The notes beneath the pieces are model-generated. The model saw nothing but the letters and a program-made list of their open reading frames with translations, searched no databases and was not told the DNA's origin. Below are positions 20,880 to 29,464 of a stretch of 42,246 bases of DNA, piece by piece (within the stretch, counting starts at the first letter, position 1; each line of letters begins with the position of its first letter). The stretch is taken from IMG/VR virus record IMGVR_UViG_3300005530_000015, positions 1 through 42,246 of that record. One strand, 5' to 3'. The stretch comes from a virus. The position numbers and the translations under genes are program-made.

Positions 20880-21485
20880 TTGGCAAGATTGGCCGAATGG
20901 AAATGGTCTACCGCAAAAGATGAGGCCGCTGTTAATGTGGCAGACGACCGATTGACAGACGAGGAGATCGCCACAAAAGCAGGGGTTTCGAGAGAGACGT
21001 TGCGCAAGTGGAAAGATGTTCCCGAATTCAAGGATCGTGTCCAAAAACACGTAGACGCCTTTCGCGCAAAGATCCTGACCAAGGGGATAGCAGACAAGAC
21101 ACGCCGGATTGAGCGACTGAACCGGGACTGGAACAAACTCCAGCAGGTGATTGACGCCAGGGCCGAACATGCGATCGAGTTCTACGAAAAGCACGAGCGC
21201 GAAGAAGCCCCTGGGATGCTGACCGGAACGATGGTCAAGGATGTCAAAAGCGTCGGCAAGGGCGAAGATTTTCAGATCATTGAGGTGTTCGCAGTCGATA
21301 CGGCAACGCTGTCGGAGTTGCGCAACCTTGAGATGCAGGCGGCCAAAGAACTCGGACAGTTGACGGAGAAGCACGAAGTTGATGTCCGCGATCGAGGTAT
21401 CGCAGAGACGCTTGACAGCAAGTTGGCTAGCCTCGCTGCCAAGCTCGCAGCGGGAACAGTTCCTCCAGAGCCTGACCAGGGATGA
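20880..21485 (+). CDS. terS: Terminase small subunit
   Basis: About 201 residues from TTG 20880 with GGAG 10 bases upstream. An in-frame GTG at 20850 is possible but lies within the terminator's T tract. The N-terminal helix-turn-helix is clear (RLTDEEIATKAGVSRETLRK). A long helical middle region then suits oligomerisation, and there is an Ala/Leu-rich C-terminus. It recognises phage DNA (cos/pac) and feeds it to the large subunit. It overlaps terL by about 100 bases and is the first gene after late promoter A. Confidence 0.75.
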   Translation: MARLAEWKWSTAKDEAAVNVADDRLTDEEIATKAGVSRETLRKWKDVPEFKDRVQKHVDAFRAKILTKGIADKTRRIERLNRDWNKLQQVIDARAEHAIEFYEKHEREEAPGMLTGTMVKDVKSVGKGEDFQIIEVFAVDTATLSELRNLEMQAAKELGQLTEKHEVDVRDRGIAETLDSKLASLAAKLAAGTVPPEPDQG

Positions 21486-22779
21486 GAAGGAAGAACTCTT
21501 CTACAACTGGCAGTTTTGGGCACGGGACAATCAGCTTGAACCGGATCCGTTCCGAGATCACAAGCGCTCGATTTGGATGGCGATGGCCGGGCGTGGCTTT
21601 GGTAAAACTCGCGTCGGTTCGGAAGTTGTTCGGGCGCGTGTGCAGTCCGGTGAGTGGGGACGCATCCATCTGATCGGGCAGACGGCCGCCGATGCCAGAG
21701 ACGTGATGGTAGAGGGGGACAGTGGGATCCTGGCCTGCTCGCCGCCGTGGTTTTATCCGAAGTATGAGCCGTCGAAGCGTCGGTTGACATGGCCGAACGG
21801 GGCGGTCGCGACAACATTCTCGGGAGACGAGCCCGATCAGTTGCGCGGACCGCAGGCGCATGGCGTATGGGCCGATGAGTTGGCGAAGTGGAAGTATCCA
21901 CAACTCTCCTGGGACAACATGGAGTTCGGGCTTCGACTGGGAGACTACCCGCAGTGTGTGGTGACCACGACGCCGCGGCCAGTTCCAATCATCAAGATGC
22001 TGGTGAAAGATCCCGGCTGCATCGTTACCCTCGGGAAGACGAAAGACAACTTTGAAAACCTAGCGCAGTCGTTTATCGACCGTGTGGTTCGGAAGTACGA
22101 GGGAACGCGATTAGGCCGGCAAGAGCTGGACGCCGAGATTCTGGATGACAACCCCGGCGCGCTCTGGACGCGGGCAAACATCGAAAAGAACCGGGTCAGA
22201 GAGGCGCCGATCCTCTCCTGCATCGTCGTCGCGGTAGACCCGCAGGCCGCTGATCCAAACGATAAGGACAAGGAGAGCGGAACCGACGAGGAGAAGGCGG
22301 CAGAGACCGGCATCATCGTCGGAGGCATCACCGAAGGATCTGATCCTCATGGGTACGTTCTGGCGGACTGCACGGTATCCGGATCGCCGAACGAGTGGGG
22401 AACGGCCGTCGTGGACGCTTACAAGAAGTGGGAAGCGAACCTGATCGTCGCAGAGGCCAACAACGGCGGCGCCATGGTGGGGTTTGTGATTGGAACTGTG
22501 GCGAGGGGCGGCGGCGAGCGGGTTCCGGTGATCCTGGTACACGCGAGCCGGGGGAAGCAGACGCGAGCAGAGCCGGTCTCCGCACTCTACGAGCAGAACA
22601 AGGTGCATCACGTGGGATGCTTCCCGGAACTCGAAGATCAGATGTGCGAATGGGTGCCGGGGATGAAGTCTCCTGACCGGATGGACGCTCTGGTATGGCT
22701 GTTTACGAAGCTTTTGGTGAAGGTGCGCAAAGAGCGCAAGCATGATGGGTGGAGAGGTCAATCCGGTGGCTATGCCTAG
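21379..22779 (+). CDS. terL: Terminase large subunit
   Basis: 466 residues; TTG 21379 or ATG 21382 can serve as start. ATPase: Walker A AGRGFGKTR near residue 70, Walker B VWADELAKW near 165, and a TTTPRP coupling motif near 195. The nuclease half has the acidic residues in AVDPQA (near 280), IVAEANNGGA (near 355) and SPDRMDALVW (near 440). It cuts concatemers and drives DNA into the prohead as a motor. I cannot tell cos from pac packaging by eye. Confidence 0.92.
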   Translation: MMSAIEVSQRRLTASWLASLPSSQREQFLQSLTRDEKEELFYNWQFWARDNQLEPDPFRDHKRSIWMAMAGRGFGKTRVGSEVVRARVQSGEWGRIHLIGQTAADARDVMVEGDSGILACSPPWFYPKYEPSKRRLTWPNGAVATTFSGDEPDQLRGPQAHGVWADELAKWKYPQLSWDNMEFGLRLGDYPQCVVTTTPRPVPIIKMLVKDPGCIVTLGKTKDNFENLAQSFIDRVVRKYEGTRLGRQELDAEILDDNPGALWTRANIEKNRVREAPILSCIVVAVDPQAADPNDKDKESGTDEEKAAETGIIVGGITEGSDPHGYVLADCTVSGSPNEWGTAVVDAYKKWEANLIVAEANNGGAMVGFVIGTVARGGGERVPVILVHASRGKQTRAEPVSALYEQNKVHHVGCFPELEDQMCEWVPGMKSPDRMDALVWLFTKLLVKVRKERKHDGWRGQSGGYA

Positions 22780-24445
22780 CGCGACACAACCTGCTGAATC
22801 CAATGAGGCGCGGCGCAAGCGGATTGCCCAGGCGCTGCTCGGTACGCAAGCACTGCCCGCCGGCCATAGCCTCATTGCAGGGCAGAGCGCGGAGGCGACG
22901 GCTTATCACCTACTGAACCCCTATCCGTGGTGGCACTTCAAGGAGTGGAAGATCGACGAGCGCGGGCCTTATCCGAGGTGCGTGCCGTTCGGGAAGTCGA
23001 TCGTGATCCGGTCGGCGCGATGGCTGTTCGGGAAGCCGATCCAGCTCAACTGCGCGGACAATCCGGATCTGCAAACCTTCTTTCGCAACGCCTGGACCGA
23101 GAACCGGATGCGCTCCAGGATGCGCGCGGCCGCAGAGAAGGGCGGGATACAGGGCGGCATCGTCCTGAAGTTTTCGTATGACGCGACCGCGATGGACCGG
23201 AAGCTACGGTTTCAGATCCTCTCTTCGGTCGATGAGTGCCGGCTGTTTTATGACCCGCACGACCGGGAATGCCTCCTGATGGCCAGGGTGCAGTATCCCT
23301 ATCTGGACAACGTGAGCGGCAAGTGGATGATGTACCGGGAGGAGTGGACGGATCAGACGTTCCGCAAGTACAAACCGGTGGAAGCCATTACGATTGATCA
23401 GAATGTCAACGGGTTCAAATACCCGACCATGATGGTGGTGGTGGCGGACGGGAAAGAACAACCGGACCTGTACGGCAAGTGGGAAGTTGAGCGCGAAGAG
23501 GCCAATCCGTTCGGCCTGATCCCGCTCCAGCCGATCCGCAATATTGATGTGGATGATGTCTACGGTGTCGGCGACCTGTGGGGCCTGTATCGTGTCTGGG
23601 ACCGCGTGAACCTGACGTATCACCTGATGGACAAGAGCAACCAGTTCGACAGCGAGCCTAACCTGATCTATCAGGACCTGGAAGTCCCGCAGAGCGAGGC
23701 GGACAAACCCCTTGCGCCTGGCCAAGGACTAAGCCTAAAGAGCGATCTCGACGACGAAGATAATCCGGTGAAGACCGGGAAGGCGTACCTACTCGAATCC
23801 AAGGGCAACCTACGCCCGGCCATGATGGAGTATGCGAAAGACTTTCGGCAGCAGATCCTCGTGGCAGCCTCTTCCGTGGATGTCGATCAGGCGGACTTCA
23901 CGAACAAAGGGAACCTGACGGAAGCGGTGATGCTGCAGCTCTACGGGCCGCTGATCGAGATCACGGACGAGAAGCGGGAAAACTACGGGGAGAACGGTAT
24001 CTGTCAGTTCCTCGAAAAGTGTGCGTTGGGGCTCCAGAACCTGACGAACGGCCCGACCATCGGGAAGATCGCGGAGATCAGCACGGTTAAGGCGGACAAC
24101 GAAGAGACGTACGACATGCAGATCGTCTGGCCGCCGTACTTCCAACTCTCGCAGGACGAGATGGCCGCCGTCGTAGGGCGGACGCAAGAGGAGGAGATCG
24201 CCGGCTACCTCACTCGCGAGCGCGCCGTCAAGCGCATCGCAAAGCTGGAGGGCGTGGACGATATCGAGGCACTGGAGACGGAACTGGAGGCAGAGGCGAA
24301 ACAGAAAGCCGCTGATGCCCTGGCAATTGTGAAGGCGAGCGCTACCGCGACCGATCCGAAGGCAGCGCCGGGAGTTGATCCGGTCCAAGCGGCGAGCCAA
24401 CAGATCCGGACGCTTCGAAGTCTTGGAGGACCTGACAGCAAATGA
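22766..24445 (+). CDS. Portal protein
   Basis: About 559 residues. GTG 22766 is chosen because GGAGAGG ends 8 bases upstream; ATG 22742 and 22772 are alternatives. The long alpha/beta protein has features of phage portals: HLLNPYPWWHFKEW, PFGKSIVIRSARWLFGKPI, PFGLIPLQPIRNID, SDLWGLYRVWD-like and LAASSVD-like segments, and an acidic helical C-terminus (EALETELEAEAKQKAADAL). It forms the dodecameric DNA channel at one capsid vertex. It follows terL and precedes the Mu-F-like head protein, the standard order. Confidence 0.85.
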   Translation: MAMPSATQPAESNEARRKRIAQALLGTQALPAGHSLIAGQSAEATAYHLLNPYPWWHFKEWKIDERGPYPRCVPFGKSIVIRSARWLFGKPIQLNCADNPDLQTFFRNAWTENRMRSRMRAAAEKGGIQGGIVLKFSYDATAMDRKLRFQILSSVDECRLFYDPHDRECLLMARVQYPYLDNVSGKWMMYREEWTDQTFRKYKPVEAITIDQNVNGFKYPTMMVVVADGKEQPDLYGKWEVEREEANPFGLIPLQPIRNIDVDDVYGVGDLWGLYRVWDRVNLTYHLMDKSNQFDSEPNLIYQDLEVPQSEADKPLAPGQGLSLKSDLDDEDNPVKTGKAYLLESKGNLRPAMMEYAKDFRQQILVAASSVDVDQADFTNKGNLTEAVMLQLYGPLIEITDEKRENYGENGICQFLEKCALGLQNLTNGPTIGKIAEISTVKADNEETYDMQIVWPPYFQLSQDEMAAVVGRTQEEEIAGYLTRERAVKRIAKLEGVDDIEALETELEAEAKQKAADALAIVKASATATDPKAAPGVDPVQAASQQIRTLRSLGGPDSK

Positions 24446-24639
24446 ACGAGCCTTTTCTTGGTATGTTCGGAACACCGGTCAATCAGGTTAATAGCCGATG
24501 GTTTCCCTCCGGAGTGAAGGCTGTTCGCATAGGCAATGAGGTATTTGCAACCGGTACCGGTGTCGCCAGGATCAAGCGCAGGTTCGGGGCGAAGGCTGAA
24601 ACACCTCGACTTCGGAAGAAGCGGCAACGGCGACAGTGA
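24442..24639 (+). CDS. Small basic protein between portal and head protein
   Basis: 65 residues with ATGA overlap at the start and a 4-base overlap at the end. The N-terminal half is neutral; the last 20 residues are strongly basic (KRRFG..., RLRKKRQRRQ). No family recognised. The tight junctions with both structural neighbours argue that it is translated. Confidence 0.5.
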   Translation: MNEPFLGMFGTPVNQVNSRWFPSGVKAVRIGNEVFATGTGVARIKRRFGAKAETPRLRKKRQRRQ

Positions 24640-25601
24640 CACCTGCGCAGATCTTCTTCGCCATCGTGCAGGAGAGCCGCAAGCGTCAGTTTGAGCACGA
24701 CAGAGACGCGGTGCGCGCCCTGGAAGCTCTCCTGACAGAGACGGCGGCGGAGTTACGGCGGAAGCTGGTTTCGGTGCCGACAGGACTACGGAAAGAGCGG
24801 TATCGGCGCGATCTGCTCGCATCCGTGGAGACGACACTCGACACCTTCCGAGATCAGTACAAGTCGCAACTGGATCATGGCATCGTGGAGAGCGCGCGCA
24901 TCGCCGTCCAGAGGGAAGCCGACATCGTGGAGCATCTTGTACAGAACCGCGAGGGACTGACGATGGAGCAGTTGAGCGCGGCGATTATCCAACGGGCGGC
25001 GCCGATCGTGGTACCGGGAGTGCAGTTCGGAAACGTGCCGCAGGAGGTCTTGGAAAGGCTTTATGTCCGCACCTACCGGGATGGCCTGAACCTCTCGCAG
25101 AGGCTCTACAATCTCGACAGAGAGGCGCGGAGTGCGTTGCAGGAGATCGTAGCGAAGGGGATTGCGACTGGCCAGAGCGCGAAGGACATGGCGAAGGCGA
25201 TGATACCGCAGTTGGAGCAGTCCGGTGTCGATAATGTGCGGTACAAGGCGATGCGGATCGCACGCACTGAGATCAGCCTGGCGTATCGCGAGGGACACGT
25301 CGCCAGCGCGACGGATCAGGCCGGAAACCTGCATCCGTGGATCTCGGCGATTGGATGGAGGCTTTCGCCGGCGCATCCCCGCACGGACATCTGCGATATC
25401 TGGGCGAGCGACGACAGCGATGGATTGGGCGAGGGGAATTACGAACCGTCGAACGTTCCGCCCGGCCACCCGAACTGCATGTGTTTTACAGTTTCAATCC
25501 TGGCCAGTATGCCGGAAGAACAGTTCGTTTCGATGGTGCCGGATCCGGAGAATGTTCCGCCCGGTCAGTTGAAATACTACGGTTTTGATGTGGAGGAGTG
25601 A
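24636..25601 (+). CDS. Mu gpF-like minor head/morphogenesis protein
   Basis: 321 residues from GTG 24636. A helical N-terminal half is followed by the Mu-F/SPP1 gp7 domain: AMRIARTEISLAYREGH near 210, WRLSPAHPRTDICD near 250 and the closing VPPGHPNCMCFT near 285. These proteins bind the portal and enter the head in a few copies. The Cys/His residues of the closing motif may hold a metal. The order portal - F-like - scaffold - capsid is typical. Confidence 0.88.
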   Translation: MTPAQIFFAIVQESRKRQFEHDRDAVRALEALLTETAAELRRKLVSVPTGLRKERYRRDLLASVETTLDTFRDQYKSQLDHGIVESARIAVQREADIVEHLVQNREGLTMEQLSAAIIQRAAPIVVPGVQFGNVPQEVLERLYVRTYRDGLNLSQRLYNLDREARSALQEIVAKGIATGQSAKDMAKAMIPQLEQSGVDNVRYKAMRIARTEISLAYREGHVASATDQAGNLHPWISAIGWRLSPAHPRTDICDIWASDDSDGLGEGNYEPSNVPPGHPNCMCFTVSILASMPEEQFVSMVPDPENVPPGQLKYYGFDVEE

Positions 25602-25602
25602 G

Positions 25603-25860
25603 ATGGAAGGACCGACTGTCGGCCGCATTGTTCACTATGTCGCGTATGGCACTCCGGGAGGAGAATACGCAGCAGGGGCACATAGGGCAGCTATTATCAC
25701 AGAAACGAAGCTAGATCAATCCCCGATCGACGGTTCTGTAGTGAATTACTGCAAACTTTGCATTTTCAATCCTACCGGGATGTTTTTCAGTGATTGGCTG
25801 GAGATGGATATAAGCGAAAAACCGTCTCCAGGCACATGGCATTGGCCCGAAAGAGCCTGA
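25603..25860 (+). CDS. Conserved small phage head-region protein
   Basis: 85 residues from ATG 25603 with GGAGGAG 5-6 bases upstream. It is a mostly beta protein: GRIVHYVAYGTPGGEYAAG at the start, AAIIT, FNPTGMFF in the middle and PGTWHWPER at the end. This pattern is frequent in actinobacterial and firmicute phages. Function is not established. It may be a virion accessory protein, since it sits between the head protein and scaffold. Confidence 0.7.
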   Translation: MEGPTVGRIVHYVAYGTPGGEYAAGAHRAAIITETKLDQSPIDGSVVNYCKLCIFNPTGMFFSDWLEMDISEKPSPGTWHWPERA

Positions 25861-25923
25861 ATTTGTTCCGACAGGTTGCCCGCCATCCTGAACCAATAGC
25901 GGAGACTGTTTGAGGAGTTTGAG

Positions 25924-26499
25924 ATGCCCGAAGATCCTATCACGCCGCCCGCAGGCGATCCCAATGCGGAGAGTAGCATCGTGAAGCAGCTTCGTGAGCG
26001 CGGGGATGCTGAAAAGCGCCGTGCCGACGAACTGGCGCAGAAGCTCCAGGATCAGGAGCGCGCAAAGCTCGAAGAGAACGATCGCCTGAAGTTGGAGTTA
26101 CAGGACCGGGACAAGAAATTGGCCGAGGTCGGACAGCGCGCCGCGAAGGTCGATCAGTACGAGACGGCTTTCCAGACGCTCTACACGCAAGAGTTGGCAG
26201 CGGTGCCGGAAGCGGCGCGCGCATCGGTCGAGCGGTTGAGCAAATCGGGCGACTGGAACGAGAGGCTGGAAGCCCTGCGGGATGCGCGGGGACTGTTGGC
26301 ACCTACGGCGCCGACGCCTCCGGTCGCTGGGACTGTAACGCAGCCGACGGGCAGCGCGCCTCCGACGCCTCCGGGCACGGGCGCGCAACCTGCGAAACCT
26401 CTGACGCCGGAGGAACTTCGCAGCACGGGGTTTGGATCGATAGTTCGGGAGCGTGGATTGCGGCCCATGCCCGATGGTAAGAAAGATGCCGCGCAGTAA
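25924..26499 (+). CDS. Head scaffolding protein
   Basis: 191 residues with GAGGAG upstream. Residues ~15-75 form a charged coiled coil (KRRADELAQKLQDQERAKLE and on), then a helical part, a Pro/Thr-rich linker (about 125-158) and a short conserved end (PEELRSTGFGSIVRERG). Coiled coil plus disorder just upstream of the capsid gene is typical of scaffolding proteins, which template prohead assembly and leave before packaging. Confidence 0.8.
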   Translation: MPEDPITPPAGDPNAESSIVKQLRERGDAEKRRADELAQKLQDQERAKLEENDRLKLELQDRDKKLAEVGQRAAKVDQYETAFQTLYTQELAAVPEAARASVERLSKSGDWNERLEALRDARGLLAPTAPTPPVAGTVTQPTGSAPPTPPGTGAQPAKPLTPEELRSTGFGSIVRERGLRPMPDGKKDAAQ

Positions 26500-26503
26500 T
26501 TGA

Positions 26504-26521
26504 CCCGCGTACGTTCGCGGG
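26504..26521 (+). promoter_or_regulatory. Short hairpin between scaffold and capsid genes
   Basis: CCCGCG and CGCGGG pair perfectly around TACGTT, 12 bases before the capsid start and just ahead of its GAGGAG ribosome site. There is no T run. It may protect or process capsid mRNA. Confidence 0.4.
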
Positions 26522-26533
26522 CGAGGAGAAGAC

Positions 26534-27547
26534 ATGGCAGACGCTAAGAGTTATACGCTCGCGGACTACGCGCTCAATAGCAATGATCCGTTGGTTCAGC
26601 GGATCTCCTATTCGCTGATTATGAACGGGATGGCGCTTCAGGACGTCCCGATGCAGAACTACCAGAGCCTGAAGGCGAACGGTGTCCGGTTCCAGGGAGA
26701 CAATCTCCCGACGGTCGGATGGCGCAACCTAAACGAAGACCCAGCGACCACCAAGGGCACGCCGACTCCCTTCGAAGAGCAGGCGTACACGATGTCCAAC
26801 AACATCGACATCGACAGCAAGCTCCTCCGGGATGTGAACAGCATCCAGGATCCCTTTGCCCAGCAGCTCAATGCCTATCTTAAGGCGGCGAGTTACGACT
26901 TCAACGATAAGTTCATCAACAACAATCACAAGAGCGGCGATCAGAAGGCGTTCGATGGGTTGCGCGAGCGCCTGGACAACACGGCGTACCGGAACGAAAC
27001 CGAGATGAAGATCGACTGCGGCGGGGTAGACCTCTCGCAGAGCGGCATGACTGCGGCGACCGCGAACAACTTCCTCGAATATCTCGACCAGGCGCTCTCC
27101 TATATGGGAGACGTGGACGGGAACAACGTGGTGATTTACGGGAACGACCTGATGAGCCGAAGGATCCCGCGCGCTATCCGCCTTCTCGGCGCCGGTGCCG
27201 GTTTCGACATGACGCAGGACGCTTTCGGGCGGCGCGTGTCGATGTTCCGGAACGCCCGGATCGTGGATATCGGGCGCAAGCAGGATCAGTCCACCCGGAT
27301 CATCACGAATACGGAGACGGCGGCCGGGGCGAACGGCTCCAGTACCATGACCTCCCTCTACTTCGTGAAGTACGGGATGGAGGATGCGTTCAAGGGCTGG
27401 CAGTTCGATACCCTGGAGAGTTCGATCATCGGGCCATTCCTGTTGCAGAATGGCGTGCAGCAGCGCCTGACGATCGACTGGACCGTCGGCCTCTTCCAGG
27501 AGAATACCCGTGCCATTGCCCGCCTCTATGACATCAAAGTCTCGTAG
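26534..27547 (+). CDS. Major capsid protein (HK97 fold type)
   Basis: 337 residues with GAGGAG upstream. An N-terminal arm is followed by an E-loop-like stretch (LPTVGWRNLNEDPATTKGT), a long helical spine (DPFAQQLNAYLKAASYDFND), and A- and P-domain sequence (NVVIYGNDLMSRRIPRAI, MTSLYFVKYGMEDAFKGWQ). Size, position after scaffold and order of elements fit HK97-type capsid proteins that self-assemble into the icosahedral head. No protease gene is present, so maturation probably lacks a dedicated phage protease. Confidence 0.88.
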   Translation: MADAKSYTLADYALNSNDPLVQRISYSLIMNGMALQDVPMQNYQSLKANGVRFQGDNLPTVGWRNLNEDPATTKGTPTPFEEQAYTMSNNIDIDSKLLRDVNSIQDPFAQQLNAYLKAASYDFNDKFINNNHKSGDQKAFDGLRERLDNTAYRNETEMKIDCGGVDLSQSGMTAATANNFLEYLDQALSYMGDVDGNNVVIYGNDLMSRRIPRAIRLLGAGAGFDMTQDAFGRRVSMFRNARIVDIGRKQDQSTRIITNTETAAGANGSSTMTSLYFVKYGMEDAFKGWQFDTLESSIIGPFLLQNGVQQRLTIDWTVGLFQENTRAIARLYDIKVS

Positions 27548-27567
27548 TCGCCCTGCATCGTAACGCT

Positions 27568-27591
27568 CGGAGGGAGACCTATCTCCCTCCG
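27568..27591 (+). promoter_or_regulatory. Strong hairpin after the capsid gene
   Basis: A perfect 10-bp stem CGGAGGGAGA/TCTCCCTCCG with a 4-base loop, not followed by T. It is probably an mRNA 3' stabiliser or partial brake between the abundant capsid message and the genes downstream. Confidence 0.55.
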
Positions 27592-27604
27592 GAGAGGAAA
27601 CATT

Positions 27605-27973
27605 ATGTACGATACCCTACTGGTTACCCAGGCCTCGCAGACGGTGACGAACAGCGCGACCGGCACGGCCCTCGATCTCAAGACCGGAACACCGAAGCGC
27701 GGACTGAAGATGCGGTTTGTCTTTACGGCCGTCTCCAACGCCTCCGGCAGCGCGACCATCACGCCGATCGTCGAGCACTCCGACGATAACTCGACATGGA
27801 CCACGCACACGACCGGCAGCGCCATCACGACCACAACAACCAACACGCCGACAGAGCAGTTCCTGCCGGTGACTACCGACAAGCGGTATGTCCGAGGATC
27901 GGTGACGTTCTCGGCTACGACCGGAACCCCGACCTGTACGTACCATGCGGAACTCGGGAACGCAAGCCCGTAA
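27605..27973 (+). CDS. Capsid decoration/stabilising protein
   Basis: 122 residues with GGAGAGGAAA upstream. All-beta and Thr/Ser-rich: YDTLLVTQASQTVTNSATGT, LKTGTPKRGLKMRFVFTAVS, VEHSDDNSTW and KRYVRGSVTFSATTG. Proteins of this type after the capsid gene resemble Bbp16-like capsid-stabilising proteins. It probably coats the head surface. Followed by its own hairpin, as the capsid gene is. Confidence 0.65.
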   Translation: MYDTLLVTQASQTVTNSATGTALDLKTGTPKRGLKMRFVFTAVSNASGSATITPIVEHSDDNSTWTTHTTGSAITTTTTNTPTEQFLPVTTDKRYVRGSVTFSATTGTPTCTYHAELGNASP

Positions 27974-27987
27974 GCCCTCCCGCGACC

Positions 27988-28014
27988 GGCAGGGCCGACC
28001 TCACCGGCCCTGCC
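27988..28014 (+). promoter_or_regulatory. Strong hairpin after the decoration gene
   Basis: GGCAGGGCCG and CGGCCCTGCC pair over 10 bp (27988-27997 with 28005-28014) around 7 bases, without a T run. It is the second such element in the head operon. Confidence 0.55.
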
Positions 28015-28030
28015 GACGAAGGATTGACAG

Positions 28031-28711
28031 ATGCCGCCTCCGGACTATACAACATGGCCGACCGAAACGGATGTGATCGAGCGATGCACCAGCGCGGGCA
28101 TCACGCCTCGCATCCTGTCTGTCGTCACATCAGCTCTCAATGGCGTCATCCGCCAGGTAGCGCAGAAGACACGGCGGCAGTTCGTGGCGGGCGAGAGTGG
28201 GGAGATCCGGTATTACGACGGTTCCGGTGGCGTGGAACTGCAGATTGCCGACGAGATCGTTACGCTGGAACGGGTGCAGATCCTGGGGTACGTTGGCATC
28301 AACGGCGCTATTCCCGTGACTGCGCCGGTCCTGATCCAGGAGCAGACGCTGCCTTACACGCGCATCCTTCTCTACCGGGGAAGCGCGCCGATCTACGCGG
28401 GCATTTACCTCGACCGATGGCCGCAGGGCTTCAGCAATATCGAGGTGACGGGGAAGTTTGGCTATGCCGCGACGGTCCCGGAGGATCTCTGGGAAGCGGT
28501 CGCGCGCGAAACTGCGGCAATGATGATCGATGAGGCGCAGAACAGCCCGCGCGGTGTCATCGTGGAAAAGCGAGAGGGCGACAACGCTACAAAGTGGGAA
28601 GGCGCGACGAAATTCGCGGATGCCTCCCATAAGAAGTTTCGGGCGATCGTCAAGCAATACGCGCGTCCCTCTGGGCAGCATTTCCGACGCACGAAAGCCC
28701 CGATGATATGA
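28031..28711 (+). CDS. Head-tail connector (adaptor) protein
   Basis: 226 residues with AAGGA upstream. Helical start (WPTETDVIERCTSAGI, LNGVIRQVAQKTRRQF), a beta section with RYYDGSGGVELQIADEIVTL, and a helical end (LWEAVARETAAMMIDEAQ). This is the pattern of gp6/gp15-type adaptors that dock under the portal. It lies between the capsid genes and the closure and terminator genes. Exact family not certain. Confidence 0.7.
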   Translation: MPPPDYTTWPTETDVIERCTSAGITPRILSVVTSALNGVIRQVAQKTRRQFVAGESGEIRYYDGSGGVELQIADEIVTLERVQILGYVGINGAIPVTAPVLIQEQTLPYTRILLYRGSAPIYAGIYLDRWPQGFSNIEVTGKFGYAATVPEDLWEAVARETAAMMIDEAQNSPRGVIVEKREGDNATKWEGATKFADASHKKFRAIVKQYARPSGQHFRRTKAPMI

Positions 28712-29106
28712 GGTACGAACCGAAGGAGGTCATCCTCACGAAAGACGAACTCACGGCACTCTGTTGGGAGTGGCAGGAGACGCTTCGCCTTCAGGAGTGG
28801 ATTATCGCCTTGTCGGTTTGCAGGGCGAGAGATATGGGGGATAGCCGACAAGGTGAATGCGCCTGGGTCATCTCCAAGAAGGAGGCTTGTATCTCTATTT
28901 TGGACGCGATCGACTTTCCGCCTGGCCACATCCATGCGCAGGACATGGAGAAAACTCTTGTCCATGAGCTTCTTCACCTGCATTTCGCGCCGTTCGTTTC
29001 GGATGACGACTACATCGACAGGGCGCACGAACAGGCCATCGACCTGATAGCATCCGGACTTGTCGCAACGAAGCGCGGGAGGGCAGCCGTTGAGCCTGAC
29101 GCCTGA
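28708..29106 (+). CDS. Putative zinc metallopeptidase-like protein
   Basis: 132 residues, ATGA overlap with the adaptor gene. It has MEKTLVHELLHLHF near 88-101 with a later Glu (HEQAID), the HExxH pattern of zincins. The first half has a strand-rich region (CAWVISKKEACISILD). Small HExxH proteins occur now and then among phage structural genes, with unknown substrates. It could process a virion protein or act on host factors. The overlap with both neighbours shows it is translated with the connector genes. Confidence 0.6.
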   Translation: MRYEPKEVILTKDELTALCWEWQETLRLQEWIIALSVCRARDMGDSRQGECAWVISKKEACISILDAIDFPPGHIHAQDMEKTLVHELLHLHFAPFVSDDDYIDRAHEQAIDLIASGLVATKRGRAAVEPDA

Positions 29107-29464
29107 AACAGTCACAATACAGGTTTCTGCTGTTGTCGGGGATGGGTCCGGCGGCAAGGTGACCACATGGACGAATGTCACAGCAGGCGCTCCCTCGGGA
29201 GGATGGCAGGCGAGCCGAAACTTCTACCGTCGCACGTCGCAGCAGTTGATCGACGAGGGCACGCACGCAGCCCAAGGGCCAGGCGTGACGGTCAAGACGA
29301 AATGCTATTTCACGTTCCAGGGGCCTCCAGAGAGCGCGCAGGCGTTCCCGTTGCTCATCCGGGACAAGAACAGGATCATTGGGGGTGATGGGATTGCCTA
29401 TCGCATTCTGCACATCCGGCAGTACGATGAGAGCCTGCAGGTGGACTGTGAGGCGTTTGACTGA
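29090..29464 (+). CDS. Head closure/joining protein
   Basis: 124 residues from TTG 29090, with GGGAGGG 5-6 bases upstream. An all-beta small protein: VTIQVSAVVGDGSGGKVTTW, KTKCYFTFQGP and AYRILHIRQYDESLQVDCEA. This matches the stopper/head-closure class (SPP1 gp16/HK97 gp7-like), usually ~110 residues, found between adaptor and gp10-like genes. It overlaps the previous gene by 17 bases and touches the next. Confidence 0.65.
   Translation: MSLTPETVTIQVSAVVGDGSGGKVTTWTNVTAGAPSGGWQASRNFYRRTSQQLIDEGTHAAQGPGVTVKTKCYFTFQGPPESAQAFPLLIRDKNRIIGGDGIAYRILHIRQYDESLQVDCEAFD

Noticed and set aside
24205-24837. 210-codon minus-strand frame over the portal end and following small gene
   Set aside because: Shadow frame of the portal and head-protein genes; Ser/Ala/Pro-rich and without start signals.
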